64,000 nucleotides of DNA. Source: Streptomyces sp. LBL. Its GTDB lineage: Bacteria > Actinomycetota > Actinomycetes > Streptomycetales > Streptomycetaceae. Positions 48,122-57,072 of the stretch are shown here, one piece after another. The position numbers were made by a program, and so were the translations under genes. Each line of letters starts with the position of its first letter. Position 1 is the stretch's first letter. The notes under the pieces are model-generated. The model was not told the origin of the DNA. It did no database searches and worked only from the letters and a program-made list of their open reading frames with translations. The stretch lies in contig NZ_JARXYX010000013.1 in the NCBI RefSeq assembly GCF_029893585.1, positions 1-64,000 of the forward strand. The letters are read 5' to 3'.

Positions 48122-48155
48122 ACGAAATCCTTCCAAGCGGGGTGGATCTAAATGC

Positions 48156-48611
48156 TCAGGAACTGGGGGCGGTGGAAGCGGTGGAAGCGGTGGAACAGGA
48201 GGGGCACTGGCCCCAGTAGATGACCTCGGCCTCGTCGATCGAGAAGCCATGGTCGTCGGACGCGGTCAGACAGGGGGCCTCGCCGCGCTCGCAGTCGACG
48301 TCGGCGACGACACCGCAGGACCGGCACACGACGTGGTGGTGGTTGTCCCCGACCCGGCCCTCGAACCGGGCCGGGCTGCCGGCCGGTTCGATGCGGCGTA
48401 TGAGCCCGGCCGCCGTGAGGGCGTGGAGGGCCTCGTACACGGCCTGGACGGAGATGTGACCCACGCGGTCGCGCACTCCGGAGGCGATCGCCTCGACCCC
48501 GAGGTGATCACCGGCCCGCACGGTGTCGAGCAGCGCGACACGAGCGGCCGTCACCCGCAGGCCGACACCGCGCAGCTGGTCGGCGGTGGTCGGGCTCGGG
48601 GGTGAAGTCAT
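48156..48611 (-). CDS. furA: FurA-type redox-sensing Fur-family repressor
   Basis: 151 residues. The N-terminal winged helix is in GLRVTAARVALLDTV to VYEALHALTAAGLI. DNHHHVVCRSCGVVADVDCE supplies metal and Cys ligands, and YWGQCPSCS the C-terminal Cys pair. FurA represses itself and katG; oxidation or metal loss relieves it. The C terminus is a short Ser/Thr/Ala repeat (STASTASTA). Confidence 0.95.
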   Translation of the reverse strand: MTSPPSPTTADQLRGVGLRVTAARVALLDTVRAGDHLGVEAIASGVRDRVGHISVQAVYEALHALTAAGLIRRIEPAGSPARFEGRVGDNHHHVVCRSCGVVADVDCERGEAPCLTASDDHGFSIDEAEVIYWGQCPSCSTASTASTAPSS

Positions 48612-48636
48612 GCGGTCAACCTACCCTCTCAAACAC

Positions 48637-48666
48637 GAACGGTTCAAGAAATGGATTGGTTCCAAT
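48637..48666 (-). promoter_or_regulatory. Candidate FurA operator upstream of furA
   Basis: Just upstream of furA, an AT-rich stretch contains two small inverted repeats: GAACgGTTC at 48637-48645 and ATTGG-TT-CCAAT at 48655-48666. FurA binds AT-rich sites near its own promoter in Streptomyces and Mycobacteria, so these are candidate operators. No -10 is assigned with confidence. Confidence 0.4.
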
Positions 48667-48894
48667 TCTTAAATCGTCCTGAATGTGGCATGCCTGCGGT
48701 GAGCGGGCCGCCTTCGCGGGTACGGCCGGGCGGGGGAAACGTCAGCGTCGAAGCCGTGCGCGGGCTGTACGTCTGCTGCCTGGAGGTCGTGGTCGCCGGA
48801 TGGCACGGGCCGACCGGGGCACCCCGTGGGCGCACCGACCACGGGGTGCCCGATCCGACGCCCGAGGGCTTACCGTTCGGCGTCCGTGCGTCCC

Positions 48895-49374
48895 TTATTC
48901 GGCGTCCGAGGGCTCCGTGAGGTCGGGCAGCAGTGCGCGCATCGCCTTTCGCTGGGTGGGGCCCATGAACCGGCCGAGGGCCTGGACGACGGTCTCGGAG
49001 AGAGGCTCGGAGACCTCCGTCAGCAGGCGCCGGGCCTTGTCGGTGAGGATGACCTCGACGCCCCGTTTGTCGCCGCACACCGACTTGCGGGTGACGAGGC
49101 CGGCGTGCTGGAGGCAGGCGATCTGGTAGGTCAGGCGGGTCTTGGGGCGGCCCAGGAGTTCCGCGATCCGTGTCATGCGCAGGCCCGCGGGCTGCTCGGC
49201 CAGCAGACACAGGACCAGGAACTCGTCGTGCGAGACGTCGAGCCCTTCCTTCACGGCCGCGCGCAGCTGTTGTTCCACGGCTCCGGTCGCGGCGAGCAGC
49301 ACCATCCAGGCCCGCAGCTCGGTCGGCAGGAGTCCGTCACCGGACATGGAGGGACACGTGGGCAGATCGTCCAT
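48895..49374 (-). CDS. MarR-family transcriptional regulator
   Basis: 159 residues. MarR winged helix: DEFLVLCLLAEQPAGLRMTR, IAELLGRPKTRLTYQIACLQ (recognition helix), LVTRKSVCGDKRGVEVILTD (wing). The two palindromes in the 83-bp gap to the divergent yceI gene are its likely operators, so it probably represses itself and yceI. Cys in VCGDKRG of the wing could make it redox-sensitive (inference). Confidence 0.9.
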   Translation of the reverse strand: MDDLPTCPSMSGDGLLPTELRAWMVLLAATGAVEQQLRAAVKEGLDVSHDEFLVLCLLAEQPAGLRMTRIAELLGRPKTRLTYQIACLQHAGLVTRKSVCGDKRGVEVILTDKARRLLTEVSEPLSETVVQALGRFMGPTQRKAMRALLPDLTEPSDAE

Positions 49375-49394
49375 GGATACGATTCTAGCGGTTG

Positions 49395-49439
49395 TCCAAA
49401 TTTGAATTATTGGCTAGCCTGATGTCATCCAAATTTGGA
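49395..49439. promoter_or_regulatory. MarR operator pair between marR and yceI
   Basis: A perfect 12-bp palindrome, TCCAAATTTGGA, at 49428-49439 and a one-base variant of it at 49395-49405 (TCCAAATTTGA) are 33 bp apart, about three helical turns. They lie in an AT-rich gap between divergent genes, 19 bp from the yceI start and 21 bp from the marR start. Placement and symmetry make them the binding sites of the adjacent MarR protein. Confidence 0.8.
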
Positions 49440-49457
49440 CGATAGGGAGCAAGGATC

Positions 49458-49973
49458 ATGACCGTCACCGTCGAAACCGGCACCTGGCAGCTCGACCGCA
49501 CCGCCTCCACCGTCGCCCTGCGGCACAAGACCATGTGGGGCCTGGTCACCGTGAAGGGCACCTTCACCGGCGTCACCGGACAGGGCGAGGTACGGCCCGA
49601 CGGGTCGGCCGTCGGCACCCTCACCCTCGACGCCGCTTCCCTGGACACCAAGCACACCAAGCGCGACAAGCACCTGCGGTCCGCCGACTTCTTCGACGTC
49701 GAGAATCACCCCGAGATCACCTTCACGGTCCGCAGCGCCGAGCTCCGCGACGGCCAGACGGTCCACGTCGTCGGTCAGCTGACCGCGCGAGGCGTCAGCA
49801 GGCCCCAGTCCTTCACCGCGCGCATGGTCGGAGCCGACGCCGACGCGCTCACCCTGGACGCCGAATTCTCCGTGGACCGCGCACAGTTCGGCATGGGCTG
49901 GAACCAGATGGGCATGATCCGCGGCCTGACCACGATCGCCGCCACGCTCAAGTTCACGCGGACGGCAGCTTGA
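49458..49973 (+). CDS. YceI-family lipid-binding-like protein
   Basis: 171 residues with the YceI lipocalin-like pattern: GTWQLDRTASTVALRHK, TVKGTFTGVTGQGEV, and KHLRSADFFDVENHPEITF. No signal peptide is visible, so it is probably cytosolic, as in many Streptomyces paralogues. Family members bind isoprenoid or polyprenyl chains. Divergent from marR with shared operators. Confidence 0.92.
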   Translation: MTVTVETGTWQLDRTASTVALRHKTMWGLVTVKGTFTGVTGQGEVRPDGSAVGTLTLDAASLDTKHTKRDKHLRSADFFDVENHPEITFTVRSAELRDGQTVHVVGQLTARGVSRPQSFTARMVGADADALTLDAEFSVDRAQFGMGWNQMGMIRGLTTIAATLKFTRTAA

Positions 49974-50142
49974 TGTAACCGCCCGGCAGCGTCTGCGGCG
50001 AGGCCGTGAACACCGTGGACGCCGCACCCGCACCCGCACCCGCGCACCTGGCTGCGGACGTCCTGCCGTCACAGGACCGTCCGCGTCCCCGGGCAGGTGC
50101 CAGAAGGCCTTCAGTACCGGAAGCCCTCCGTACCGGCAAGCC

Positions 50143-53100
50143 TCAGTACACGTCCCGTACGTACCGCTTGGCCGCCGCCAGTTGCTTCACCCACCCCGAC
50201 GCCTCGGCCTCGCCCAGGCCGCCGTGCGCGACCGCGATGTCCCGCAGGGCCCGGTCGACGTCCTTGGCCATCCGGGCGGCGTCGCCGCAGACGTAGAAGT
50301 GGGCGCCGTCCTGGAGCCAGCGCCACAGCTCGGGGCCGTGCTCGCGCATCCGGTCCTGCACGTACACCTTGTTGCGCTGGTCGCGGGAGAAGGCGGTGTC
50401 GAGGCGGGTCAGGGAGCCCTCGTCGAGGAGTCCGGTGAGCTCCTCCTCGTAGTAGAAGTCGGTGGCGCGGTGCTGTTCGCCGAAGAACAGCCAGTTGGGC
50501 GCCTTGTGCCCGAGTGCGTGCCGCTCCTGGAGGAAGCCGACGAACGGCGCGACCCCCGTCCCGGGACCGACCAGCACCATCGGCGTCGACGCGTCGGCGG
50601 GCGGCCGGAAATGCGGTGAGCGCTGCACGAACACCGGCACCTCCGTGTCCGCCTCGGCGTCCGCGAGGAACGGCGAGCAGACCCCGCCCCGGGGACGGCC
50701 GTACAGGTTCTCGTAGCGCACCACGGACACCGTGAGCGAGACGAGGTGCGGGTCGGCCAGCGGGCTGGACGATATGGAGTACAGACGCGGTTGCAGCTTC
50801 TTGAGGACGTCCGCCCAGTCCTGAGCGTCTGCCCGCACCGGATGCTCCGCGAGCACGTCCACCGCCTGCCGTCCCCAACTCCACTGAGCCAGCCGGTCCT
50901 TGTTGTCAGGCCGCAGCAGCTTGCGCAACTCCCGGTCGTCACGGACGCGTTCGGCGACGAAGCGGAGCAGGCCGGGGGTGATCCGCGTGATGTCGAGATG
51001 CCGGTGCAGGGCCTCGGCAACGGCAAGTTCGCCGACTCCTTCCACCGATACGGGCGTTGCTCCGTCCACCCCGGTCGCCGCGAGCCACTCCTCCACCAGC
51101 GCGGGCGAGTTGACCGGCCGCACGCCGAGCGCGTCCCCCGCCTCGTACGTCAGCTCGGTGCCGCTGGTGTCGAAGGTGAACCGCCGGACCTCCTTGCCCG
51201 CGCCTGCCCCGCTCAGCAGCCGGTTGCCGACGAGCCGGGCAGCGGCGGAGACCGGCCTGGCGGTGGGGGAGACCGGCCTGGCGGTGGCGGTGGCGGTAGC
51301 GGCAGCGGAGGCGGGCCGGGCGGCAGACACGGGCTGCGTCGGAGCCGGCCGCGTGCCGGTGCCGGTGCCGGTGCCGGTGCCGGTGCCGGTTCCGGTGCTC
51401 AGAGCCGACAGCACCTGGTCCAGCCAGACCCCCGCGGAGGACTCGTAGTCGGGCTCGCAGTCCGTGCGCGGCGCGAGCCGCACCCCGCCCAGTTCGTCCA
51501 GCCGCGCGTCGAGCCGGCGCCCGTGCCCGCAGAAGTCGCCGTACGAGGAGTCACCGAAACCCAGCACGGCGAAGCGGACTCCGTCCAGGCGCGGGGCGTG
51601 CTGCCCGGCCAGCGACTCCCAGAACCCGGAGCCGTTGTCGGGCGCGTCGCCGTCGCCGAAGGTGCTGGTGATCAGGAGCAGGTCGGCGCCGGACGGGAGC
51701 GTGCCCAGGTCGGTCTCGTCCATCCCGGCGAGCCGCGCCCGGTGCCCTCCGGCGGACAGCCGGTCGGCGACGGACCCCGCGAACTCCTCGGCGTTCCCGG
51801 TCTGCGAGGCCCACAGGACGACGACCTCACGGCCGGACCGGCCGTGCTGTTCCCTGGGCTCGGCTGCCGTACGCGAGTACATGCCGGCGAGGACACCGTC
51901 CACCCACAGCCGGTGCTCGGGACTGAAGGGCGCGTCCGGCGGCAGCACCGGGACACCGGGGGCACCGGAGCTGATGCCTGCGAGGAAGCCGGTGAGATAG
52001 AGCCGTTCCTGCGCCGTGAGCACGGGCGGCGCAGCCGGAGCGATCCCGAAGGGGTCCCCGCCCGGGGTGACGGCTGTGGAGACGACGACCTCGGCCGGAC
52101 CCGCCGGTCCTGCCGGACCCGCCAGAGCCGCCGGACCCGCCGGACCCGCCAGCCCCGCCAGCCCCGTCGGAGCCGTCGGACCCGCCAGAGCAGCCGGAGT
52201 CCCCCGATCCGCCTCCGCCGGAGTCCCCTGATCCGCCTCCGCCGGAGTCCCCCGATCCGCCTCCGCCGGAGTCCTCCGATCCGCCGGAGTCCCCCGATCC
52301 GCCGAAGCCGCCACCCGCGCCAACGACACCGCGCACACCTTGAACTCCGGCTGGAACGACACCGGATCCACCGCGTCGCTCGTCACCGCGTTGACGCTCA
52401 GATACTCCCCGAACAGGTCGTTCCAGTGGAACGGCGCGAAACAGGCCCCCAGCCGCACCCGGTCCGTCACCACCGCGGGGAGCACGGCCCGCCCCCGCCG
52501 GGAGGCGACCTCGACCCGGTCGCCGTCCACGATCCCCAACTCCCGCGCGTCCCCGGGATGCAGCTCCACGAACGGCCCGGGGTTCAGCTTGTTGAGCTTG
52601 GCGACCTTCCCCGTCTTCGTCAGCGTGTGCCACTGGTGCTGCACCCGCCCGGTGTTCAGTACGAAGGGATAGTCGTCGTCCGGCATCTCGGCGGCCGGCA
52701 GGTGCGGCCGGGCGTGGAAGACGGCCCGTCCACTGGGCGTGGGGAACCGCAGCCCGCCGGCACCGGACACGTACCGGATCGGATTGCGTGACGGCCCGTC
52801 CTCCTCCGCGGCCGGCCACTGCACGGGCGTCGACCGCAGCCGCTCGTACGTCACCCCGCGCAGATCCCACCCCGTGACGGGATTCCAGAAGCGCCGGATC
52901 TCCTCGAAGACGTCCTCGGCACGGTCGTAGGAGAACCCGTTCTCGTACCCCATCTCCCGCGCGACGGCCGCGATGATCCGCCAGTCGGCCATCGCCTCGC
53001 CGGGCGGATCGGACACGGCCCGGGTGAGGGTGAGGTTGCGCTCGCTGTTGACGAAGACGCCCTCGGCCTCGGTCCACATCGCGCCGGGCAGGACGACATC

Positions 53101-54459
53101 GGCGTACGCGTTGGTCTCCGTGTCCCCGAACACGTCCTGGGTGACGACGAACTCGGCGGCCTCCAAGCCCTCGATGACGGTACGGCGGTTGGCGACCGAG
53201 GCGACCGGGTTGGTGCAGATGATCCAGCAGGCCTTGATCTCCCCGTCGGCCATCTTCTGGAACATCTCGACGGTGCCCTTGCCGACCCCGTCCCCCCGCA
53301 GGGTGTCCGGCGGCAGCCCCCACACGTCCTCGGTGAACGCCCGCTCCTCGTCGACGAGCACCGACCGCTGCCCGGGCAGCCCCGGCCCCATGTAGCCCAT
53401 CTCGCGCCCGCCCATCGCGTTCGGCTGGCCGGTCAGGGAGAAGGGCCCGCTGCCCGGACGGCAGATGGCGCCGGTCGCGAGATGCAGGTTGACCAGGGCG
53501 TTGGTGTTCCAGGTGCCGTGCGTGGACTGGTTGAGCCCCATCGTCCAACAGCTCATCCACTCCCCGGCCGCACCGATCAGCCGGGCCGCCTCGTGCAGGT
53601 CGTCCTCGGCGAGCCCGGTGATCTCCGCGACCGTGGCCGGCCCGTAGTCGGCGAGGAACTCCTCCATCGCCTCCCAGCCCTCGGTGTGCGCGGCGACGAA
53701 CGCGGGATCGGTGTGCCCGTTCGCCACCAGCAGGTGCAGCAGCCCGTTGAGGAGCGCGAGGTCGGACCCCGACCTGACCTGCAGGAACAGATCGGCCTTC
53801 GCGGCCGTGGCGGTGCGCCGCGGATCGACCACGATGAGCTTGGCCCCCGCCTTGACCCGCTCCATCATCCGCAGGAACAGGATCGGATGACAGTCGGCCA
53901 TGTTCGACCCGATGACCAGGAAGACATCCGCCCGGTCGAAGTCCTCGTACGACCCGGGCGGCCCGTCGGCGCCCAGCGACAGCTTGTATCCGGCACCGGC
54001 ACTCGCCATGCACAGCCGGGAGTTGGACTCGATCTGGTTGGTCCGCACGAACCCCTTGGCCAGCTTGTTCGCCAGGTACTGCGCCTCCAGGCTCATCTGC
54101 CCGGAGACGTAGAAGGCGACCGCGTCCGGCCCGTGCTCGTCGATGACCGCGCGCAGCCGTCGCGCGGTGTCGGCGATCGCGTCGGCCACCGGCACCGGGA
54201 CCGGCTCCTCGCCCCGGTCGTCCCGCACCAGCGCGCTGGTCAGCCGCCCCGGCGCGGCGAGCATCTCGGCCGTGGTCGCACCCTTGGTGCACAGCCGGCC
54301 CGCGTTCGCCGGGTGCGCCTTGTCCCCGGACGCCTTCAGGACCGTACGCCTGCCGTCCGGCCCCATCCCGACATCGAGCAGCAGGCCGCAGCCCACACCG
54401 CAGTACGAGCAGACGGTCCGCACCTGTTGCGTCTGCTGTGCCTCGGGGGTCGTCGTCAT
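50143..54459 (-). CDS. Nitrate reductase fused to a sulfite-reductase-type flavoprotein (assimilatory)
   Basis: 1438 residues. A [4Fe-4S] cluster is bound by Cys17, Cys20, Cys24 and Cys57. A molybdopterin (bis-MGD) domain follows to ~690. A low-complexity linker with repeats (52196-52303) and a short domain (FLAGISSG) lead to a flavodoxin domain (VVLWASQTGNAEEFA) near 885. After a Gly-Thr repeat come FAD- and NADPH-binding domains ending with the CGDAARMAKDVDRAL pattern. The whole chain can carry electrons from NADPH to nitrate without a separate reductase. It is cytosolic, serving nitrogen assimilation. Two GlnR-like boxes lie 24-74 bp upstream of the start. ATG at 54457-54459. Confidence 0.92.
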   Translation of the reverse strand: MTTTPEAQQTQQVRTVCSYCGVGCGLLLDVGMGPDGRRTVLKASGDKAHPANAGRLCTKGATTAEMLAAPGRLTSALVRDDRGEEPVPVPVADAIADTARRLRAVIDEHGPDAVAFYVSGQMSLEAQYLANKLAKGFVRTNQIESNSRLCMASAGAGYKLSLGADGPPGSYEDFDRADVFLVIGSNMADCHPILFLRMMERVKAGAKLIVVDPRRTATAAKADLFLQVRSGSDLALLNGLLHLLVANGHTDPAFVAAHTEGWEAMEEFLADYGPATVAEITGLAEDDLHEAARLIGAAGEWMSCWTMGLNQSTHGTWNTNALVNLHLATGAICRPGSGPFSLTGQPNAMGGREMGYMGPGLPGQRSVLVDEERAFTEDVWGLPPDTLRGDGVGKGTVEMFQKMADGEIKACWIICTNPVASVANRRTVIEGLEAAEFVVTQDVFGDTETNAYADVVLPGAMWTEAEGVFVNSERNLTLTRAVSDPPGEAMADWRIIAAVAREMGYENGFSYDRAEDVFEEIRRFWNPVTGWDLRGVTYERLRSTPVQWPAAEEDGPSRNPIRYVSGAGGLRFPTPSGRAVFHARPHLPAAEMPDDDYPFVLNTGRVQHQWHTLTKTGKVAKLNKLNPGPFVELHPGDARELGIVDGDRVEVASRRGRAVLPAVVTDRVRLGACFAPFHWNDLFGEYLSVNAVTSDAVDPVSFQPEFKVCAVSLARVAASADRGTPADRRTPAEADRGTPAEADQGTPAEADRGTPAALAGPTAPTGLAGLAGPAGPAALAGPAGPAGPAEVVVSTAVTPGGDPFGIAPAAPPVLTAQERLYLTGFLAGISSGAPGVPVLPPDAPFSPEHRLWVDGVLAGMYSRTAAEPREQHGRSGREVVVLWASQTGNAEEFAGSVADRLSAGGHRARLAGMDETDLGTLPSGADLLLITSTFGDGDAPDNGSGFWESLAGQHAPRLDGVRFAVLGFGDSSYGDFCGHGRRLDARLDELGGVRLAPRTDCEPDYESSAGVWLDQVLSALSTGTGTGTGTGTGTGTRPAPTQPVSAARPASAAATATATARPVSPTARPVSAAARLVGNRLLSGAGAGKEVRRFTFDTSGTELTYEAGDALGVRPVNSPALVEEWLAATGVDGATPVSVEGVGELAVAEALHRHLDITRITPGLLRFVAERVRDDRELRKLLRPDNKDRLAQWSWGRQAVDVLAEHPVRADAQDWADVLKKLQPRLYSISSSPLADPHLVSLTVSVVRYENLYGRPRGGVCSPFLADAEADTEVPVFVQRSPHFRPPADASTPMVLVGPGTGVAPFVGFLQERHALGHKAPNWLFFGEQHRATDFYYEEELTGLLDEGSLTRLDTAFSRDQRNKVYVQDRMREHGPELWRWLQDGAHFYVCGDAARMAKDVDRALRDIAVAHGGLGEAEASGWVKQLAAAKRYVRDVY
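51353..51398 (-). repeat. Hexanucleotide repeat encoding a Gly-Thr linker
   Basis: GTGCCG (CGGCAC on the coding strand) recurs about seven times in frame between the flavodoxin and FAD domains of the nitrate reductase, encoding a Thr-Gly linker. Confidence 0.85.
52196..52303 (-). repeat. 24-bp tandem repeats in the nitrate reductase linker
   Basis: Three full 24-bp units (GGAGTCCCCCGATCCGCC followed by TCCGCC) start at 52196, 52220 and 52244. Two 18-bp partial units follow (52268, 52286). Read on the minus strand they give an Asp-Arg-Gly-Thr-Pro-Ala-Glu-Ala type repeat in a disordered linker. Confidence 0.85.
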
Positions 54460-54482
54460 GCAGTCGACGGTACGAATTGCCC

Positions 54483-54532
54483 GTTACGCCGACGTGACAC
54501 GGCTTGATCATGAGGGGTTACGCCCGCTGCAC
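54483..54532 (-). promoter_or_regulatory. GlnR-like boxes upstream of the nitrate reductase gene
   Basis: On the minus strand, GTCAC-N6-GTAAC lies at 54483-54498 and GTGCA-N6-GTAAC at 54517-54532. They resemble the GlnR consensus GTnAC-N6-GaAAC, sit 24-74 bp before the start codon and are 34 bp apart. GlnR control fits nitrogen assimilation. The match is partial, so the call is tentative. Confidence 0.45.
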
Positions 54533-54652
54533 AGCCGACCTACGGCCGGTGTGAGGTGCAACGATATCGCGGAGCGTGTCGCATTGGGCCGAACGGGTGA
54601 CCATGGGTAAGAATTGGCCAATGCAGACAGCACGGCCAGCCAAAGATGGAGC

Positions 54653-55048
54653 ATGCCGGTGAACGGCCACGATGTCACCGACGCACAGTGGGAGGGGCTC
54701 GCCCAGGTAGTGCCGTTGCGGGGCCGGGACGCCTGGCCGTCCGCGGTCGGGCACCGGTCCATACCGGACGCCGAGACCGAGATGCGGCGCCGCTTCGTCG
54801 TCCTGCGCGTCGACGTGTTCGCGGACGCCCGCGACGTCGCCGAGACGTTGATGGCGGGCATCCCCGTGCTGCTCGACCTGACCAGCGCGGAGACCGAGGT
54901 CGCCAAGCGGGTCCTGGACTTCAGCACGGGCGTCGTCTTCGGCCTGGCGAGCGGGATGCACCGCGTCGACCGAAACGTGTTCCTGCTCACACCGGCCGGC
55001 ACCGAGGTGACCGGGCTGATGGAGGGGGCGGGGGTTCCCGAGGTGTGA
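54653..55048 (+). CDS. SepF-like protein (SflA/SflB type)
   Basis: 131 residues related to the SepF family (DUF552): RRRFVVLRVDVFADARDVAE, VLLDLTSAETEVAKRVLDF and GLASGMHRVDRNVFLLTP match the folded core. In S. coelicolor, SepF paralogues (SflA, SflB) bind FtsZ-associated membranes and influence branching and division. No clear amphipathic membrane-targeting helix is present at the N terminus. The ATG at 54653 has a GGAG site and matches the family start; an upstream TTG at 54614 is less likely. Confidence 0.8.
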   Translation: MPVNGHDVTDAQWEGLAQVVPLRGRDAWPSAVGHRSIPDAETEMRRRFVVLRVDVFADARDVAETLMAGIPVLLDLTSAETEVAKRVLDFSTGVVFGLASGMHRVDRNVFLLTPAGTEVTGLMEGAGVPEV

Positions 55049-55260
55049 GGGGCCGGGGGTCCCTCCCCGGGTGGGAGGGGTGGCGACCGGGCGCCGGGGG
55101 CTGCCGTGCTCGGCCGCCAAGATCGGCCGCGAGCTGTTTCCTGTCCGAGGACACGGTCGAGACGCGGAAGGCAGCGGAAGGTAACGGGGCGATCCCTCGA
55201 TCGTAGGAAGGTCACCGCGACGAAACGGTTCGCTCGGCCGCCGGCGCCTACCGTCCGGAT

Positions 55261-56535
55261 ATGACCGCGTCCTCCGTGCCGCCCGCGCGTCCCTCACCGC
55301 CCGTGTCCTCCGCGCCGTCCGCATCCTCCGTGCCGCCCGCGCGTCCCTCACCGCCCGCGCGTTGCTCGCAGCCCGTGCGTCCCGTGCCGCCCCCGGCCTC
55401 ACCCGGTATCGCCGAGGACCGTCCGGGCCGCCCTCGCGTCACCGAACTGCGGCTGTCCGCCTTCGCCGGACACCGCCGCGCCGGGCTCCCGCTCGGCCCC
55501 CTCACCCTCCTCGCGGGACCCAGCGGCCACGGCAAGTCAACCGCGTTACGGGCGTACGAGGCGCTCGCCCGGCTCGGTGCCGGCATCCCCGTCGGCGAGG
55601 TGTTCCCCGACCCGCTCGCCTGCGTGCCCGAGCGGGCCCGGCCCGACGCCCAGCGCCGCCGCGGCTTCCGTATCGGCTGCACGACCGACGGCCCCGAGGG
55701 CCCGATCCGGCTCGACGTCGCCGTCCAGGCCGAGCCGACCCTGCGCATTGTCGGGGAGCGGCTGTCGGTCGACGGCCTGGTCCTCCTGGAGACCGCGCTG
55801 CGCGACCCGGGCCGCCGCCAGGTGCAGGCGGCCTGGCACACCGCCGGCCAGTCACCCGTCACCCGCGCCCCGCTCCCGGACGACCGGCTCGGCACCGCCC
55901 TGCTCCCGCTCCGCGTGGCCGGCAAGACGGACGGACAGCGCCGGGTGCTCGCCGCCGCCGAACAGACGGTGGTCGCCCTGCGCTCCGTCTTCGCCTGCGA
56001 CCCACGGCCCGGCCGGATGCGCACCCCCGTCCCGACCGGCTCCGGGCGGCTGCTCGGCGGCTGCGACAACCTCGCCGACGTGCTGTGGCGCACCCAGGCC
56101 GAATGCGCCAAGCGGCACACGCAGTTCGTCACCGCGGTACGCGCCGGATGCGGCGGCCCCGTCACCGACGTACTCGCCGAACCGCTCACCGACCGAACCC
56201 TCCGTGCCCTGCTCGACCGGGGCGACGGCATCCGCACGGACTGCGGGCGGCTGGGCGACGGGGAGTTGAGATACCTCGCGCTCGCGCTGGTGCTGTTCAC
56301 CGGGCCCGGGGTGCTGGAGGTCGACCCGGCGGGTGAGGTGCCCGCGGCCATGCAGACACTCACGGTGCTCGCCGACAACCTCGACCGGGCCATGGACCCC
56401 GGCCAGCGAACCGAACTGCTGCGGCTCGCCGCCCGCATGTGCGACCGTGGCCACATCCGGCTGGTCGGCGCGGTGAGTGACGCGTCGTGGGCCGCCGGGG
56501 TGGACGGCGTCACAGTGGTACACCTGAAGCCGTGA
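55261..56535 (+). CDS. AAA ATPase (ABC/SMC-type, AAA_21)
   Basis: 424 residues. After a Pro/Ser-rich N-terminal ~57 residues that contain a 33-bp near-identical direct repeat (starts ~55270 and ~55326), the ATPase starts at RVTELRLSAFAGHRRAGLPL with Walker A GPSGHGKST. LGDGELRYLALALVLF is the signature region. A Walker B-like GVLEVDPAG replaces the usual acidic DE pair, so hydrolysis may be weak. The stop overlaps the MazG-like gene (GTGA). No ribosome site is obvious at the ATG, so the true start could be later. Function unknown. Confidence 0.75.
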   Translation: MTASSVPPARPSPPVSSAPSASSVPPARPSPPARCSQPVRPVPPPASPGIAEDRPGRPRVTELRLSAFAGHRRAGLPLGPLTLLAGPSGHGKSTALRAYEALARLGAGIPVGEVFPDPLACVPERARPDAQRRRGFRIGCTTDGPEGPIRLDVAVQAEPTLRIVGERLSVDGLVLLETALRDPGRRQVQAAWHTAGQSPVTRAPLPDDRLGTALLPLRVAGKTDGQRRVLAAAEQTVVALRSVFACDPRPGRMRTPVPTGSGRLLGGCDNLADVLWRTQAECAKRHTQFVTAVRAGCGGPVTDVLAEPLTDRTLRALLDRGDGIRTDCGRLGDGELRYLALALVLFTGPGVLEVDPAGEVPAAMQTLTVLADNLDRAMDPGQRTELLRLAARMCDRGHIRLVGAVSDASWAAGVDGVTVVHLKP

Positions 56536-56858
56536 CAGAACCTCTCGACGTGGCGAAACTGCAGCGCAGGCTGACCGAGTTCGCGGCGGCACGCGACTGG
56601 CAGCCGTACCACACACCCAAGAACCTCGTCGCCGCCCTGAGCGTGGAGGCCTCCGAACTGGTCGAGATCTTCCAGTGGTTGACGCCCGAGGAGTCGGCGC
56701 GTGTCATGGACGACCCCGGCACCGCGCACCGCGTCAGGGACGAGGTCGCCGACGTGCTCGCGTATCTGCTCCAACTGTGCGAGGTGCTCGGCATCGACCC
56801 GCTGACGGCACTGGACGCGAAGATCGACCGGAACGAGCGGAGGTTTCCGGCGCCGTAG
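56532..56858 (+). CDS. MazG-like nucleotide pyrophosphohydrolase
   Basis: 108 residues of the MazG/dCTPase-like all-alpha NTP pyrophosphatase family: FAAARDWQPYHTPKNLVAAL, SVEASELVEIFQWLTPEE (ExxE metal site) and VRDEVADVLAYLLQL (ExxD metal site). It hydrolyses nucleoside triphosphates to monophosphate and pyrophosphate. GTG at 56532 overlaps the ATPase stop by 4 nt, so the two are coupled and probably act together. Confidence 0.88.
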   Translation: MTEPLDVAKLQRRLTEFAAARDWQPYHTPKNLVAALSVEASELVEIFQWLTPEESARVMDDPGTAHRVRDEVADVLAYLLQLCEVLGIDPLTALDAKIDRNERRFPAP

Positions 56859-57072
56859 CCGTAGCCGGCGCCGTAGCCGCGCGGGGACCTCGTTGCGGAG
56901 TGGCCAACTCACCTTTCACTCTTCGTAGTCAAAAGTCCATCTGAAACCGTTTCGTTGTCCGAAGATTTCCGCCTTCCTCTGGTTTTTCGTCTCAATCGCT
57001 CTCACTCTGGGTAATTAACAAGGGAGTTCAGGCGGACGTGGCAAGAGCCTGACGGACAGACGGGGACAACAC

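Noticed and set aside
48644..49210. Minus-strand frame overlapping marR
   Set aside because: It is a shadow of the MarR gene; the MarR frame has full winged-helix motifs.
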